From Neocallimastix lanati (nom. inval.) (lineage: Eukaryota; Neocallimastigomycota; Neocallimastigomycetes; Neocallimastigales; Neocallimastigaceae), in contig JACVTC010000007.1 in the NCBI GenBank assembly GCA_016946835.1, positions 16,001-80,000 on the forward strand: a stretch of 64,000 nucleotides of DNA, given 5' to 3'. A model generated the notes under the pieces. It was given only the letters and a program-made list of their open reading frames with translations. It was not told the origin of the DNA and searched no databases. The translations under genes were made by a program, and so were the position numbers. Shown piece after piece: positions 49,939 through 63,352 of this stretch (its first letter is position 1; each line of letters begins with the position of its first letter).

Positions 49939-51640
49939 AGGTTGAAAATTACTGCTCAAAAAATATCATTACAAAAGTATATTACCCATCTTACAATCCA
50001 TAAATTAATGGTTAGGCGGAAAGGTTCAACTAAATATTAATTAACGACCCCCCAAAAAAAAACAATGCTTGTATGGAGTAAATTAGATCAAAAGTTTTGG
50101 GATTATGCAATTAATGATGCAAAATTATTTATACAATATCCACCTACACAAAGAAATTTATAACGCAATCTCTAATGAAATCTTTTTTTTTTTTTTTTTT
50201 TAACAAACGAGTTAATTTAAAATATATAAAAAAAAAACATTTGAATGTATTGTATACTATGAAGCCATTGACCAAGATAAAGGCATACTGGAAACTGATA
50301 GAAATAAAGGTGTATTTTTAGGATTCAACTTCCGAATACATTATTATAGAATTATGGATTATAAAAATCTGAAAAAGCACTTCTTGTACGTGAAGAAACT
50401 TTTGATGAACATCAACCGGCAAACCTTATTCTAAACAATAATAAATTTATTGACAATTTAAATTCATCCACTTTCAAACTATTATCCAATGATACTGATA
50501 AAATTACAAAAAAAACAAAAAAAAAAAAAAAAAATAGATCATTCTTAATCAGTGACCAACCAAAAAAAAAACAGTAACACCAATATTATGAAATCCAATA
50601 ATAATAATGAAGTAGAGAAAAGACCAACCAAATAATAATAAGACCAATATTATGACATCTAACAATAATAATGAAAGGAACAAATGTAGAAAAGATGATC
50701 CTCTATGATCAATATAATAATTTGATTTTTTGATAAAAAGTATAATAATGTCATGGAAGATTTAAACTCCCTTTAAAACCACTTCAGAAAATAATTTTTA
50801 CATTACTCATTATAAAAAAAATAAAAATGAAAGTATTATTGGCAAAAAGAAAGGCACAATTTTAATCAAGATTTATAATAAAAAAAAAAAAAAATTAATC
50901 ATCAAACATTAAATCCTTCTACTAAAAGAAGATTTGTATTTAAACAAAATGATTTTTTACAAAAAAAAAAAAAAAAAAAAAAAAAAAACTGAACAATATT
51001 GGCTCAATCCTTCTTTTCACTAAATGAAGAACAGAAGATGATTGAATATACAACGGAAACAAAATACCAAAAAATACAGGACAATATTACTCCAACCGAT
51101 CCTAACAAAGGAAAATGCTGAAAACGAAGACGAAATTATTACAAACAAATAAATGACTTTTAAAAAAAAAAAAAAAAAAACGTAATACTTAATGATCTGC
51201 TAGTTAAAAGATAAAGTAATAATGTTGAAAACAATAGAAGAAAACGTCCCTAATTTATCAGAGTTTTAAGGTGAAGTATTTAATATAAATTATAGATGTC
51301 TCTCAATCTTTTATTGAAGCAGTAACTAAGGAAGAATAAAACAAAATAAATATAAATTATCAATGATGAACTTAAGAACCTATATTATAATAGCATCATG
51401 TCTTTTTGTTAGATAATTACCTGAAGGAAAGAAACCTATTATAACAAAATGGGTTTTTTTAATATCAAATATGACAGTAACAATATTGACAAATTTAAAG
51501 CTTGACTAATAACTAAAGGTTTTAGTCAAATTAAAGGTAATCGACTCCAAATTAACTTTTTTCTCCAACTTTAAATAATCGATAGCTTAAAACTTATTTT
51601 TGCTTTATACCCTAAATTCAACTGGAAAATAAATAGTGAA
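48930..51640 (+). mobile_element. Ty1/copia Pol relic (protease, integrase, RT start)
   Basis: Domains appear in copia order with many frame breaks. Protease region at about 49020-49290: GYSEYITCNKRILKDF, GIKIEPSKVKTMTNTLDLIK, RTYLVESYFQ. GAG-pre-integrase at about 49505: SGIDN and LWHRQLGHF in adjacent frames. Integrase core at 49590-49859: CKMAKFKRLSQNG, ILETIHSDLIGLINI (first catalytic Asp) and LIFINELSRKSWIYFLEERK. Then GILETDRNKGVFLGFNFR (about 50280-50340), matching KGILIGY. RT start at about 51290-51600: PSFIEAVTKEE, LPEGKK, GFSQIKG and FSPTL followed by DSLKLIFALYPKFNWK. It is truncated there, before the catalytic YVDD. A-run insertions up to 29 bases interrupt it. Confidence 0.85.
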
Positions 51641-51785
51641 GTAATATAAAAGAGTAAAGTATTAATAAAGATAAAATAAATAGTGAAGTAATATAAAAGA
51701 GTAAAGTATTAATAAAAATAAAATAAATAGTGAAGTAATATAAAAGAGTAGAGCATTAATAAAAATAAAATAAAATAAAATAAAA
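51620..51785. repeat. Tandem repeat of about 54 bp, three copies
   Basis: AAATAGTGAAGTAATATAAA followed by AGAGTAAAGTATTAATAAA repeats three times directly at the point where the copia RT stops, so the repeat may derive from the element's broken end. Confidence 0.85.
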
Positions 51786-51897
51786 TATACAGTTATTACT
51801 TTTTTTTGAAAAATTATGCAAAAAAATAATAATAATAATAAAAAAAAAGTATATACACCACATATTTTTGTATTATAACTTTTTATTTAAATTTTAT

Positions 51898-51935
<38 letters not shown>

Positions 51936-52384
51936 AATTTAAATTTATTTTATATTTTTTTTTTTATTTATTAATTTACATTCTTTAATTTTTTTTTTTT
52001 TTTTTTTTTTTTTTCATATTTACTTGTTGAATTGAATATATTATTTATTATTTAATTATTACTTTGATTTATTGATTTGCTTTTAATGATTTTAATAATT
52101 TTATATTATATTTAATACAGGAATACAAGTTATTTTTTCATTTTTTTTTTATTTGTATCATAATATTATTAATATATGAATAAATATTTTTATTTTATTT
52201 ATTCATAATCTATTTTTTATATTTAATAATTATTATATTTAAAAATAAAAACATTTAAATAATGTTATTAAATTATTTTTTTTTGGTGGATATATGATTT
52301 AAAAATCATTATAAAATTTTTTTTTTTTTTTTTTTGGTTTCGCTATTAAACACAAATTCTATCTATCTATATATATTTATTACT
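51786..52384. other. Non-coding spacer with T runs
   Basis: 3' flank of the alpha/beta hydrolase (minus) and the copia relic. T runs lie at 51899-51927, 51990-52014 and 52317-52335. Confidence 0.5.
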
Positions 52385-53534
52385 CTATGATCTTATAATA
52401 TTTAAAAATTGTTTTTGATATTTTTCTTTAGCATCTCTGACACCCATTAAAAGAGTTTCATGATTAGCATGATTTCCTTGATCAAAGATGTATTTAATTT
52501 CTGTTTGAGGAGATACCCTACGAATTTCATTCATTAAATCTTTGGCTGACGATTCTGGTATAATATTATCTTCATCAGACCAATAAAATATAATTTTTGG
52601 CATTCCAAAATCAATATTCAAATTATTCATAAATAAATTTCTTAATATAATGGTTGGACTAACCTCCTCAGTTCCATTGATTTCAGAAAATATTCTTTGG
52701 ACAATACCATTTTCTACTTTATTACTAGAGAATAACTTTGAAAGTTGATCAAAATCATTTAAATTGTAAGGTCCACTAATTAAAATTAATTTTTCAAGTC
52801 GTGGGAGAATACCTAACATTTCATTTTTATTATACATTTTTAAGGCGGTCTTCACAATAGTTAAGGAGACCACATGAGCACCTGCAGAATAACCTACTAA
52901 AGTAATTCTGTCTCTGTCACCACCATAAAGATATCCATAATACCATACCCAACGAATTAAACGATGAAGATCGTCTACCATATCTTCAATATTTCCTTCA
53001 GGAATTAAAGTATAGTTTGGAAGGAAGGCAACATAGCCATTTCTAGATAATGAAGCTCCAAGTTCAATGAAATTATGCTTATCACCCTTAACCCAGGCAC
53101 CACCGTGTACAAAAATTACACATGGTTTTAAATTATCATTATCAAGTTTATTACGATAAATATCAACATAATCCTTACTTCTTGGACCATATTGAACGTC
53201 TGAACTATTGAATCATTTATTTTATATTATTATTTTAATTATTATTTATTTATTTATTTATTTTTTTTTATTTAATTTATATTAGAAAAAAAAAAAACAT
53301 TAATACACGAGGAAGAATAAATAAAAAAATATAATTAAAATAATATTTCCATATAAAAAAAAAAAAAAAATAAAATATGTAATTATACAATACTTACGCA
53401 CTAACTAAATTGTTATTTAAAGTATTCGAGTTTTTAATCCACGAAATAAAATCTTTAATTGGACCAGCATTAGTTCCATTATTTAATAAAATAAATGAAG
53501 TAATAAATAAAGTTATAAATAAGAAATATTTCAT
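52385..53534 (-). CDS. Secreted alpha/beta hydrolase (carboxylesterase type), one intron
   Basis: Exon 1 (53534-53398) gives the signal peptide MKYFLFITLFITSFILLNNG and TNAGPIKDF. A 193-base GT-AG intron (53397-53205; donor GTAAGT, acceptor CAATAG) follows. Exon 2 (53204-52385) continues in frame for a total of 318 residues. The oxyanion motif is HGGAW at 79-83, the nucleophile elbow is GYSAG with Ser152, the acid is probably Asp258 (WSDEDNIIP) and the His is 291 or 294 (QGNHANHETLL). The VDDLHRLIRWVW...GGDRDRITLVGYSAG layout is that of small esterases related to prenylcysteine methylesterases, kynurenine formamidases and the BD-FAE feruloyl/acetyl esterases. With a signal peptide in a fibre-degrading fungus, removal of acetyl or feruloyl groups from hemicellulose is plausible, but the substrate is inference. 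The gene appears intact. Confidence 0.85.
53205..53397 (-). other. Predicted GT-AG intron in the alpha/beta hydrolase gene
   Basis: Donor GTAAGT and acceptor CAATAG. It splits the codon for Ala46, leaving two bases in exon 1. As in the GH3 gene, the intron lies between the signal-peptide exon and the enzyme. Confidence 0.8.
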
Positions 53535-53539
53535 TTTGG

Positions 53540-54430
53540 TGTTTCAATAGTTTTTTATTTATCTATCTATTTATTTTTTATTCTATTAATATATTATTAG
53601 TTTTAATTTTTTTATTGTAATATATATATATTTGATTTTTTAGTTTTTTTTTTTTCTTTTTTATTTACTATTTTTATTATTATTCTTTTATTTTTTTTTT
53701 AGAATATTATATTTGAAGCTCTTTTTAATGAATAACTAATTCATATATTCATTAACTAACTAATAAAGAATTATAATACTCTATTTTATTAATTTATAAT
53801 TTATTATTATTCAATCGAAAAAAAAAAATAAAAAAAAAAAAATTTTTTTCTATTTATATATAAATTTTTTTTTATTATTATTATTAATTATACTTTTTTT
53901 TTTTTTTTCTAATTAATTTATTATTTAATTATTTATTTATTAACAGTTTTCCAAAATGCCATAAATTAAAATATTTTTATTTTCTATTAATAATATAAGA
54001 TAAACAATAGAGCAAAATTAAAAAAAAAAAAAAATTTAAAAAATTTAAAATATTAAAAAATAATAATAATAATAATAAATTTATATATATATTTATTTTC
54101 TATTAATTTTTATTTTTTTTTTCTTTTTTCTATATTAATTTTTTAATGGTTAAAAATATAAACAATATAACATTCAAATACAATCTATAGACAAAACGGT
54201 TTATTTGATGATTATTAAAACTAAATTAGTAAAATTTAATTCATTAGTTATTAAAGTTTATTAATTTAATATTCAATAATAATTAAAGTTTATTTAATTA
54301 ATATTTTATTAATGATTAAAGTTTATTAAATTAACATTCAAAAAAATGTGCCACCAAAATTCTTTTTATCTATTTAATTTATATTCAATAAATTATTTAA
54401 TTATTATTTTATTAAAAGAAATAATCATCG
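53540..54430. other. AT-rich non-coding DNA
   Basis: Upstream flank of the hydrolase. No gene is seen. Confidence 0.5.
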
Positions 54431-54519
54431 AATAAAATGAATTGGGTAAAAGAGATATTGACGATCTTTTAATTTTATCATTAAAATTTTTAATATTATC
54501 TTTAATATTATCTATTATT

Positions 54520-54777
54520 ATAATAATTATTTATTATTTAATTATTATTTATTATTTATTATTTAATTATTTATTATTTATTATTTATTATTTATCATTT
54601 ATTTATTATTTATTTAATTATTTATTATTTATTATTTATTATTTATTTATTTATTTATTTATTATTTATTATTTATTATTTATTTATTTATTTATTATTT
54701 ATTATTTATTATTTATTATTTATTATTTATTATTTATTATTTATTATTTATTATTTATTATTTATTATTTATTATTA
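54520..54777. repeat. (TTATTTA)n-type satellite, reverse complement of the 37.2-37.7 kb unit
   Basis: Period-7 TATTATT units mixed with TATT tetramers. The same heptamer appears at 37201-37722 on the other strand. The ORF at 54442-54789 is an artefact of this repeat. Confidence 0.85.
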
Positions 54778-57700
54778 ATATGCTTATAATTCATTTATAT
54801 AAAGAATTAACATTTATTATATATTTATCCAAATGTCTATTCAAAAAATTTTTTCTTTCTTTATTATATATTATATTATTTAATAAAAAAAATAATATAT
54901 TTTCTATAAAACAATTAAAAAATTATATATGGCTAATTATTCTATTTTATTTTATTTTAGTTATAGTTTTGTCAATTAAGAATTTATATTTAGAGCCATA
55001 CAATTAATTTTTTATATTCTATTTTTAATTAATAACTATATCTTTTTATTAATGTTTTATCATTTAATTTATTTTATATTATTATATTTTTATCATTTAT
55101 TTTATTTTATCATTTATTTTATTTTATTATTATTATTTTTATTATTGTTATTTTTATTATTGTTATTATTATCATTGTTATTATTTAAATATTTATTTTT
55201 TATAATAGAAGTTTAAATTTTATAAAGTAGTAATTTGTTAAATAATAATTATATTTAAATATAAATATTTTTAATATTTAAATATAAATATTTTTAATAT
55301 ATTTAATACTTTTAATAAATTAGAATTAAAAAATATTTTAAATAATTTAAAATAAATTAATAATAATAATAATTTAAATTAATTTAATTTTTTTTTTTTT
55401 GAAAAGATTAAACAAATAAAGAAATCTTTTCTTCTAAAAAATCTCTTAACTTAAATAATTAAATAATTAAATAATTTTAATTTTAATTTTAATTTTAATA
55501 TTCTTGAAAGACTAATAAATTAATTTAAAATAAATTTTTTTTTGACCAAAAATTATAATTTTTTTTTTAATATTTTCAAAAAAAAAAAAAAAAAAAAAAT
55601 AAAAAAAAAAAAATAAAAATAAAAATAAAATTATTATTCAAATATTTTTAGAAAAAAAGAAAAAAAAAAAAAAAAAGAAAAAAAATTATAAAATAATAGT
55701 TAATAATAATAATAAAAGGATAGTTAATAATAATGAAGAGAATATAAAATATTAATAAAAAGTTAAAAGAATTAATATTTTATATTTTCTTCATTATTAT
55801 TAACTTTTTCTATACTTAAAAAAAAAAAAACTATGTATTGCTTATTAAATTGTAAAATGACATGAACTTGTTTTCAAAAATTAGTCATATTTAAAGCTTC
55901 TATTATATTTTGTTTTATTATCATTAATTTGTATTTAATTATTTTCTGATATTTATTTTTATTTATATAAATTTAGTTCTTATAAAAAAAAAAAGTTAAC
56001 TTCTTATCATTTTAGGATATTATATGAAAATAATTATTCTTTTGTAATAATTATAATACAATTAAAAAAAGTATCTAAAATAAAAATAAAATTATTTATT
56101 AACTTAATATTAATCATCTTTTCATTTCATTTACTATTTTAATATATTATTAATTTCTTTTAGAATTTCATTAGTAATCTAAAATGGATAAAATATATGA
56201 AACAATAATTAAATAATAAAAGATATAACAAATAATTGAATAATTGAATAAACGAGTAATTGTAAAAATGAATAATAAAAATTATTAAAAAAATTAAAAA
56301 ATCTAAATTTAATAATAATTAACTAATTAATATATTAATATCAACCAAAAAATATATATATATATATTTTATTGATTTTAATTAAAATGATATAAAATTA
56401 ATAAATAATTTTTATCTCTATGAATTAAAGTAACCATATAAAATTTATACAAAATAAAATAAATATATAATTATATAAATATATAAATATATAAATATAT
56501 ATATAAATAAATGTATATAAATAAATAAATTTATAAGTAAGTATATAAATAAATAAATATATAAATAAATACATACATAAATAAATAAGTATATAAATAA
56601 ATGAATAAATAAATCATTATTTCTCAATATAATTAAAATTTATTATAATTTTTAATAAAATAAATATATATAAATATGTATTAATAATCCTAAACAAAGA
56701 TGAGTTTATTATTTTATATATATCTACAAATATATAAAATAATGATAAAAATATATATTTATATTTTTTTTAATAAATTCTGTATAATTTCTAAATAATT
56801 CCCATGTGTTATGTTTAAATAAAAAAAATTATTTATTATGAAGTAATATTAAAAATGTTTTTTATTTAAATGAATTATAATTTTTTTTAAAGATATATTA
56901 TATATATATATAAAATAATAATCTATACATATATGAAATAATATTATATATTTTATATATGTATTTAATATTATTTTTTATATATAATGTATATTTTATA
57001 TATGTAATAAATATTATTTTATATATATGATATATTTTTATATACAATTTATAATATTATTTTATTATTAAAAATATCTTTAAATGATTTACTGGTTTTT
57101 CTTAAAACATTATTGCTATAATTTCATATTAAACATTTTTAAAGTTTTCATCCTGTTAATCATAAATCATATTATTCAACTGTTTAATAATTTATAATCT
57201 ATTTAACTTTTGTATATTTAGCTTTCATTTATTATTATTTAAAGTTTCATTCTTTATCGTTTTATTTAAAATTGTTTCGAATTTTTATTTTCTTTAGTTT
57301 TTTAGGTTTAATAATTTTATTTTTATTTTTATTTTTTTCTTTATTAAATTTATTATTAATATAAACTATTTCTTTTTTTTTTTTTTTTTTTTTTTTTGTA
57401 TCTTTTAATTTAATAAAAATTAATTTTTAATTTATTTTTAATTTATTATTAATTTATTTTTAGATAATTAAATCAAGAAATTTTATTAAATAGAATAAAA
57501 TTTCGATATAATAAAAATAAATTATTCTACATTAGGAACAATAATTATATAATAAAATAAATAATAATTATATAATACCTAATAATTGATATTTAAATAA
57601 TAAATAATAATTAAATAATAATAATAATGATAATAATAAAACTAACAATAAATAATAATACTAATATTAATAAATAGTAAATGATAATGATAATGATAAT

Positions 57701-58548
57701 AATAATGATAATGATAATAATAATTAATTAATTAATAATAATAATTAATTAATAATAATAATTAATAATAATGGTAACAAATAATTTTTTATTTTATTAA
57801 TAATAATGATAATGATAATAATTATGATAACAAATAATTTTTTTATTTTATTTAAAGAAAAAATAAAAACAATATTTATTTAAGAATAATAATATTAATA
57901 ATTTATTATTTTAAAATAAAAAAAAATAAAGAAGTTGTTAAAATTAAAAATAAGTAAAGATAATATTTTTAATTATTATTTTTATTTAATTTTTTAATAA
58001 TTAGTTAATAATGAAAAAATATATTTATAAATATAAATATTATATTAAATAATTTAATAATAAATAAGAGTTAATAATATTTAATAATTAATATTAAAGG
58101 TTTATTGCCTTTTATTTATATATTCTATTTATATAATGTATATAAATAGTTATTGCTATATACACTTATCTATTATTATTATTTAATATAAGTTAAATAT
58201 TAATAATTTAAAAGATTAATATTAAAATATATAATTCAATAAATAGTTATGGATATGATTGGCGATAATAATTAAAAAAACTTTAAAAGACGATTGGGAA
58301 AATTTTTAATTTTAGAGTTAAAATTTATAATAAAAAAAATAAGAAATAAGAATTTAAAGTTTATTGATTTAATTAAACAAATTAATTATTTTTAATTATT
58401 TTAATTATTTTTAGTTTATTTTTAGTTATTTTAAATTATTTTTAGTTTATTTTTAGTTATTTTAAATTATTTTTAATTAATAGAATTAATAATTACTTTT
58501 TTTTTTTTTTAAATTTTTCCCCAAAATTAATAGTTAATATTAAAAAAA

Positions 58549-58618
<70 letters not shown>

Positions 58619-58690
58619 TGTCTTAGGTATTTTTTAATTCATTATGATTTTTAATATTTTTTTTTAAAAAAAAGTCTTAAAATACTATAT
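54778..58690. other. AT-rich non-coding DNA
   Basis: No supported gene. A near-perfect 34-bp inverted repeat lies at 55723-55804. ATA/TATAA-rich stretches lie at 56460-56640 and 56890-57060, AAT/GAT microsatellites at 57600-57790, and (AAT)n at 58549-58618. ORFs at 54780-55007 and 56445-56627 lack protein-like composition. Confidence 0.5.
55723..55804. repeat. Long inverted repeat (hairpin), 34-bp arms
   Basis: The left arm starts GTTAATAATAATGAAGAG (55723-55756) and the right arm is its inverse (55771-55804), with one mismatch and a 14-base loop. It could be a small foldback element or an RNA hairpin. Confidence 0.85.
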
Positions 58691-58693
58691 ACA

Positions 58694-59017
58694 ACTATTA
58701 TTTTATTTTATTTTTCATAATATTTAAATAAAATAAATATTAAATGATTTTGCAATTATAAAATTTTGAAAAAAACTATTATTTTATTTTATTTTTCATA
58801 ATATTTAAATAAAATAAATATTAAATGATTTTGCAATTATAAAATTTTGAAAAAAACTATTATTTTATTTTATTTTTCATAATATTTAAATAAAATAAAT
58901 ATTAAATGATTTTGCAATTATAAAATTTTTAAAAAAACTATTATTTTATTTTATTTTTCATAATATTTAAATAAAATAAATATTAAATGATTTTGCAATT
59001 ATAAAATTTTGAAAAAA
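58694..59017. repeat. 81-bp tandem repeat, four copies
   Basis: ACTATTATTTTATTTTATTT starts at 58694, 58775, 58856 and 58937 with exact 81-bp spacing. The unit ends ATTTTGCAATTATAAAATTT. The copies are almost identical. Confidence 0.95.
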
Positions 59018-59019
59018 AA

Positions 59020-60240
59020 ATTAACTTTTCCTTTTCTTCAAAGTTTGCAATATATTATTGATTAAAACAATCTAAACTCTATAGTTTAATTTATATAAAG
59101 AAAAATTATTTTATTATTTAATTAAAAATAGTTATAAATGTATTATATAAATATAAATTATTTTAGTAGAGTATATGATTTTAAAATAAAAAAAAAAAAA
59201 TTTAAAGGTCATATATTAGAAAATAAATATATAATAAAAATATATTCAATGATAAAAAATAAAAATAAAATATATATATACTCAATTAAAGATAAAGAGT
59301 TTTTATTTTTTATTTTATTTTATTTTTTTTTTAAAAAAAAAAAAAAAAAATATGAGTTATTATATTAAATTTAATTTTTTAAAAAAAAAAATAAAAATAA
59401 AAATAAAAATAAAATAAAAATTTCAGTCTGATTGTGTCACGTTTTTGTAGTACAATATTAAATTCAAGAAAATTTTAATTATACTAAAAAAAGTATTTTT
59501 TATATTAAATGTTAACTAAATACTATTTGTTGATATTAATATTTAGTATTGAAAAAAATCTTTAGTTAATATTACGATAAAAATAAATATTTTTTATTAT
59601 GTTTAATTAGTATTTTTTTTTTTTTAATATAAAAATAAAAATATTATTATTATAACAACAACAATAATAATAATAATAATAATAATTTTTATTTTAAATA
59701 GAATATATAAGAAATACATTCTTTAATAATATATTTATGAAACATGAAATATACGATTAATCATATTAAAATTAATATCAAAGCATTTAAATAATATCAA
59801 TTTTCTAAATTTTTTTTTTTTCATCATTAAAGAATTGATAATAAAAACGAATAAAAGAAGATAATTTATCTAGGAAGAAGTTTAATAATAAAAAATATTA
59901 TAGAGCTTAGATCATGGAATAATTAATATTAGAGTAACAATGAAAATATAATTATGGTGATGAGTATTATTTTTATCAAAAGTATTATTATTCAGTATAT
60001 TCAAATGGAAATTTCTTAATTGTATCTTTTTACCTTTTGAATGATAGTTTTAAACGATTCTATTTTTTTTTATACATATGAATTTATAAAAATATCCTTA
60101 TATATTTATTATAAATGTCTTTTTGAAGTTGTTAATCTTAATATATAATGATTGAAGTCTTTTTCAAAAGTATAACCTATTTAAATAAATAAAAAAAAAT
60201 TTGTATTATCTTTATATAAAATCATTATTTCATTATATTG
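59020..60240. other. AT-rich non-coding DNA
   Basis: No gene is seen. The ORF at 59138-59368 is low-complexity. An AAT/ACA microsatellite lies at 59644-59690. Confidence 0.5.
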
Positions 60241-60254
60241 ATTAAAAATATTTT

Positions 60255-60475
60255 TTTTATTAATTCCTTCAAAAGGCTTTCCCTTGGCAACATATTGGAC
60301 GATACTACGCTACATCTTAATCATATGGTATTAATGATATTATATTATATCCTCATGCCAATGATTGCACTCACTCACGGGAGGGTTGAATGGTTAGTAT
60401 GCCAAGTAAAAATAATCACAATTAAAACAGTTATATCTGTTATGGACCATAATGATAGATAGATACTCATTATGT
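60255..60475. other. Less AT-rich patch, unidentified
   Basis: Ordinary composition (CAAAAGGCTTTCCCTTGGCA through CTCACTCACGGGAGGGTTG) for about 200 bases. A plus-strand frame of 74 codons covers it but shows no recognised motif. It may be debris of a retroelement. Confidence 0.2.
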
Positions 60476-60549
60476 GTGTCATATATTATTTTTTTTTTTT
60501 ATGTGTGTCTTTAATTATTTTTTTTTTATTAATTCCTTTTTTAAAATTT

Positions 60550-61442
60550 TTTGTATTTCATGGAAGCTTTTTTTTTTCTTTCTTTCTTTCTTTCTTTCTT
60601 CAGAATGTTTCGATTTTTAATAAATTTATTAATTTCAATAGTATTCAATTTTTTTTTTAAAATCAAAGAATCTAAATATTCAACTTCTTAAATATGATTG
60701 ATTAATTTTTTTTCTTTTTTCTTTTTTTTTATTCCTTAATAAAATAAGTGAAAATTATATAGATTTTAATTTTTTTTTTTTTATGATTAAAAAAAAATAT
60801 GCAATCCCAAAAAAATCCCGTTAAAATAGAAGTAAAATTTTAAAAAAAAAAAATTTTTTTTTGTATTTGTGGAAGCCTTTTTTTTCTTCTTTCACAGTTA
60901 AAAAAAATATGAATTTCTAAAAAAAAAATATTATTAAAATAGTAAGGTAATTATATATATATTTATTTTTTCATAGTTAAAAAAAATATAAAATCTTAAA
61001 ATAGTCCAATAAAAATATGAAATCTTAAAAAAAATCCTATTAAAATAGTAAAGTGTCATTTTATTTTATTTTTATTTTTATTTTTTTTTTTGGTTAAAAA
61101 AAATATGAAATCCTAAAAAAAATCCTATTAAAATAGTAAGATATCTATATATATATATATTTATTTTTTCATAGTTAAAAAAAATATTTAATCCCAAAAA
61201 AAAAAAAAAAAAAAAAAATCTTGTTTAAAATAATAGTAAAATTTTAAATTTTTTTTTATTTTTATTTTTTTTTTTTTTTTTTTTGGTTAAAAAAAAATAT
61301 GAAATCCTAAAAAAAAATCCTATTAAAATAGTAAGATATCTATATATATTTATATATTTTTTTTTTCATAGTTTAAAAAAAATATTTAATCAAAAAAAAA
61401 AAAAAAAAAAAAAAATCTTGTTTAAAATAATAGTAAAATTTT

Positions 61443-61494
<52 letters not shown>

Positions 61495-61760
61495 TTTTGG
61501 TATCTGGTATATTATGGAAGCTTTTTTTTTTTTGATTAAATATTTTTTGTATCTCCTGGAAACTTTTTTTTTTTCCATGGTTTAAAAAAAAAATTATGAA
61601 ATCCTAAAAAAAAAAAATCATATTAAATTAGTAGCTAAATTTTTAAAAAAATTTTTTTGTATCTTATGGAAGCTTTTTTTTTTTTTTTTTTTTTCGTCAT
61701 GGTTTAAAAAATATATATATATGAAATCCTCATAAAAAATTCTGTTAAAATAGAAAAGTG
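60550..61760. repeat. Degenerate tandem array of an 80-110 bp unit, about ten copies
   Basis: The unit GTTAAAAAAAATATGAAATC followed by CTAAAAAAAATCCTATTAAA and ATAGTAA recurs near 60786, 60897, 60976, 61012, 61094, 61166, 61288, 61374, 61583 and 61700. It alternates with T runs and TGTATCTTATGGAAGCTTTT. Copies differ mainly in homopolymer length. Confidence 0.75.
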
Positions 61761-61769
61761 TCCTTTTTT

Positions 61770-62130
61770 TTTTTTAATTAAAAAAAAAAAATTTTTTTCA
61801 TTTAATTAACTATTCGTTAATCTTGATGAAAAGTATGGAAGTCCCCTGACTTGATCCCCACCATATTTTCTTGTATATGACTATTAAGGGAAGGTTAATA
61901 ATCATACATCCATGGTAGTTATGTAAAAAGATAGGCGCCATTATTGTATACGTATATGTATACAAAAATCCATAAAAAAAAATGAAACAAACTTTAAAAT
62001 TTAAAAATTATAATATATATAAAGTTCAATAAGATAAATTTTTTATCATTAATTCGACTTTTTCAATATTACTATAATTAATATAATACTTTATTTCCAA
62101 CAATTATTAATATTTTTAAGAAAAACCCAC

Positions 62131-62170
<40 letters not shown>

Positions 62171-62734
62171 TAAAAAATGAAATATTCAAACTTTAATTAA
62201 TATCAAAACTTTATAATAAATCTTTATTATTAAACTATTTTATTAATTTAAATGAAAATCTTTTAAATTAAAATTAATTATATTAAAAAATAATAATAAT
62301 AAAAAAATTGTTTATCTTTAATAAGACGTTAAGAAAAAAAAAAAAAGATTTTTGAAACTATAAATTAAAAATTAATAGTCTCAAAAATCAATTAAGCTTT
62401 TTTTGAATAAATATAAAATATAAAATACATTGTTAATTTTCTATTCTAAAGACTATAATAAATATTTTATTAGATATAATAAAATAAAATAAAATAACAT
62501 TAAATAAAAAATTTAATATCTTTTTTTTTTTTTTAAAATATACTCAAATTTTATTTATTCAATAATACAATTAATATATTAATTTTTGTAAATAATATTG
62601 TGCCTTTTAAAAAAAAAAAAAAAAAAAAAGTGATTTTCAAATTATTAATAGAAGATTATGTTCCATTTAATATATAAAAAATTTTTTACTAATTTATTAT
62701 TAATATTAAAGATAATAATAGATTTGCAATATTA

Positions 62735-62768
<34 letters not shown>

Positions 62769-62824
62769 TATTATTATTATTTATTATTATTTATTATTAT
62801 TTATTATTATTTATTTATTTATTA

Positions 62825-62856
<32 letters not shown>

Positions 62857-63311
62857 TTATTTATTATTACTATTATTATTATTATTATTAAACTCAATTT
62901 TATTTTAGATTATTTATTTATTAATTTATATTTATTTCTTTATATATTTTTGTATACTATTAAAGTTTAAATTATTAATCAATATAGTTGTTAATATGAA
63001 ATAAAAATCTTTAGTTAAAATCTTGTGTAATTAAAAAGTTATTTATAATTTTTTACTTTTATATCTTTGCCAATCAATAATGTCAAAAAATGATTATTTT
63101 AGTTTTTCTAATTATAGATATATAGATATAAAAATTTTAAGAATATATTAATAATTTTTAAAATCATTTAAATTAATATCCACATTTATTTAATAATATT
63201 ATTATATTAAATTTATTTTTTATTTTATTAATAATTAACAAAGCTTACCCAACCCAATAATATTTTAATGATTAGTAAATCTCAATTATTTCAATAGAAA
63301 ATTAAAAAAAA

Positions 63312-63352
<41 letters not shown>

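Noticed and set aside
54442-54789. 115-codon plus-strand ORF rich in Ile, Tyr and Leu
   Set aside because: Produced by the 7-bp TTATTTA satellite.
59138-59368. 76-codon plus-strand ORF rich in Lys, Ile and Tyr
   Set aside because: Low-complexity A-rich sequence; no codon bias or motif.
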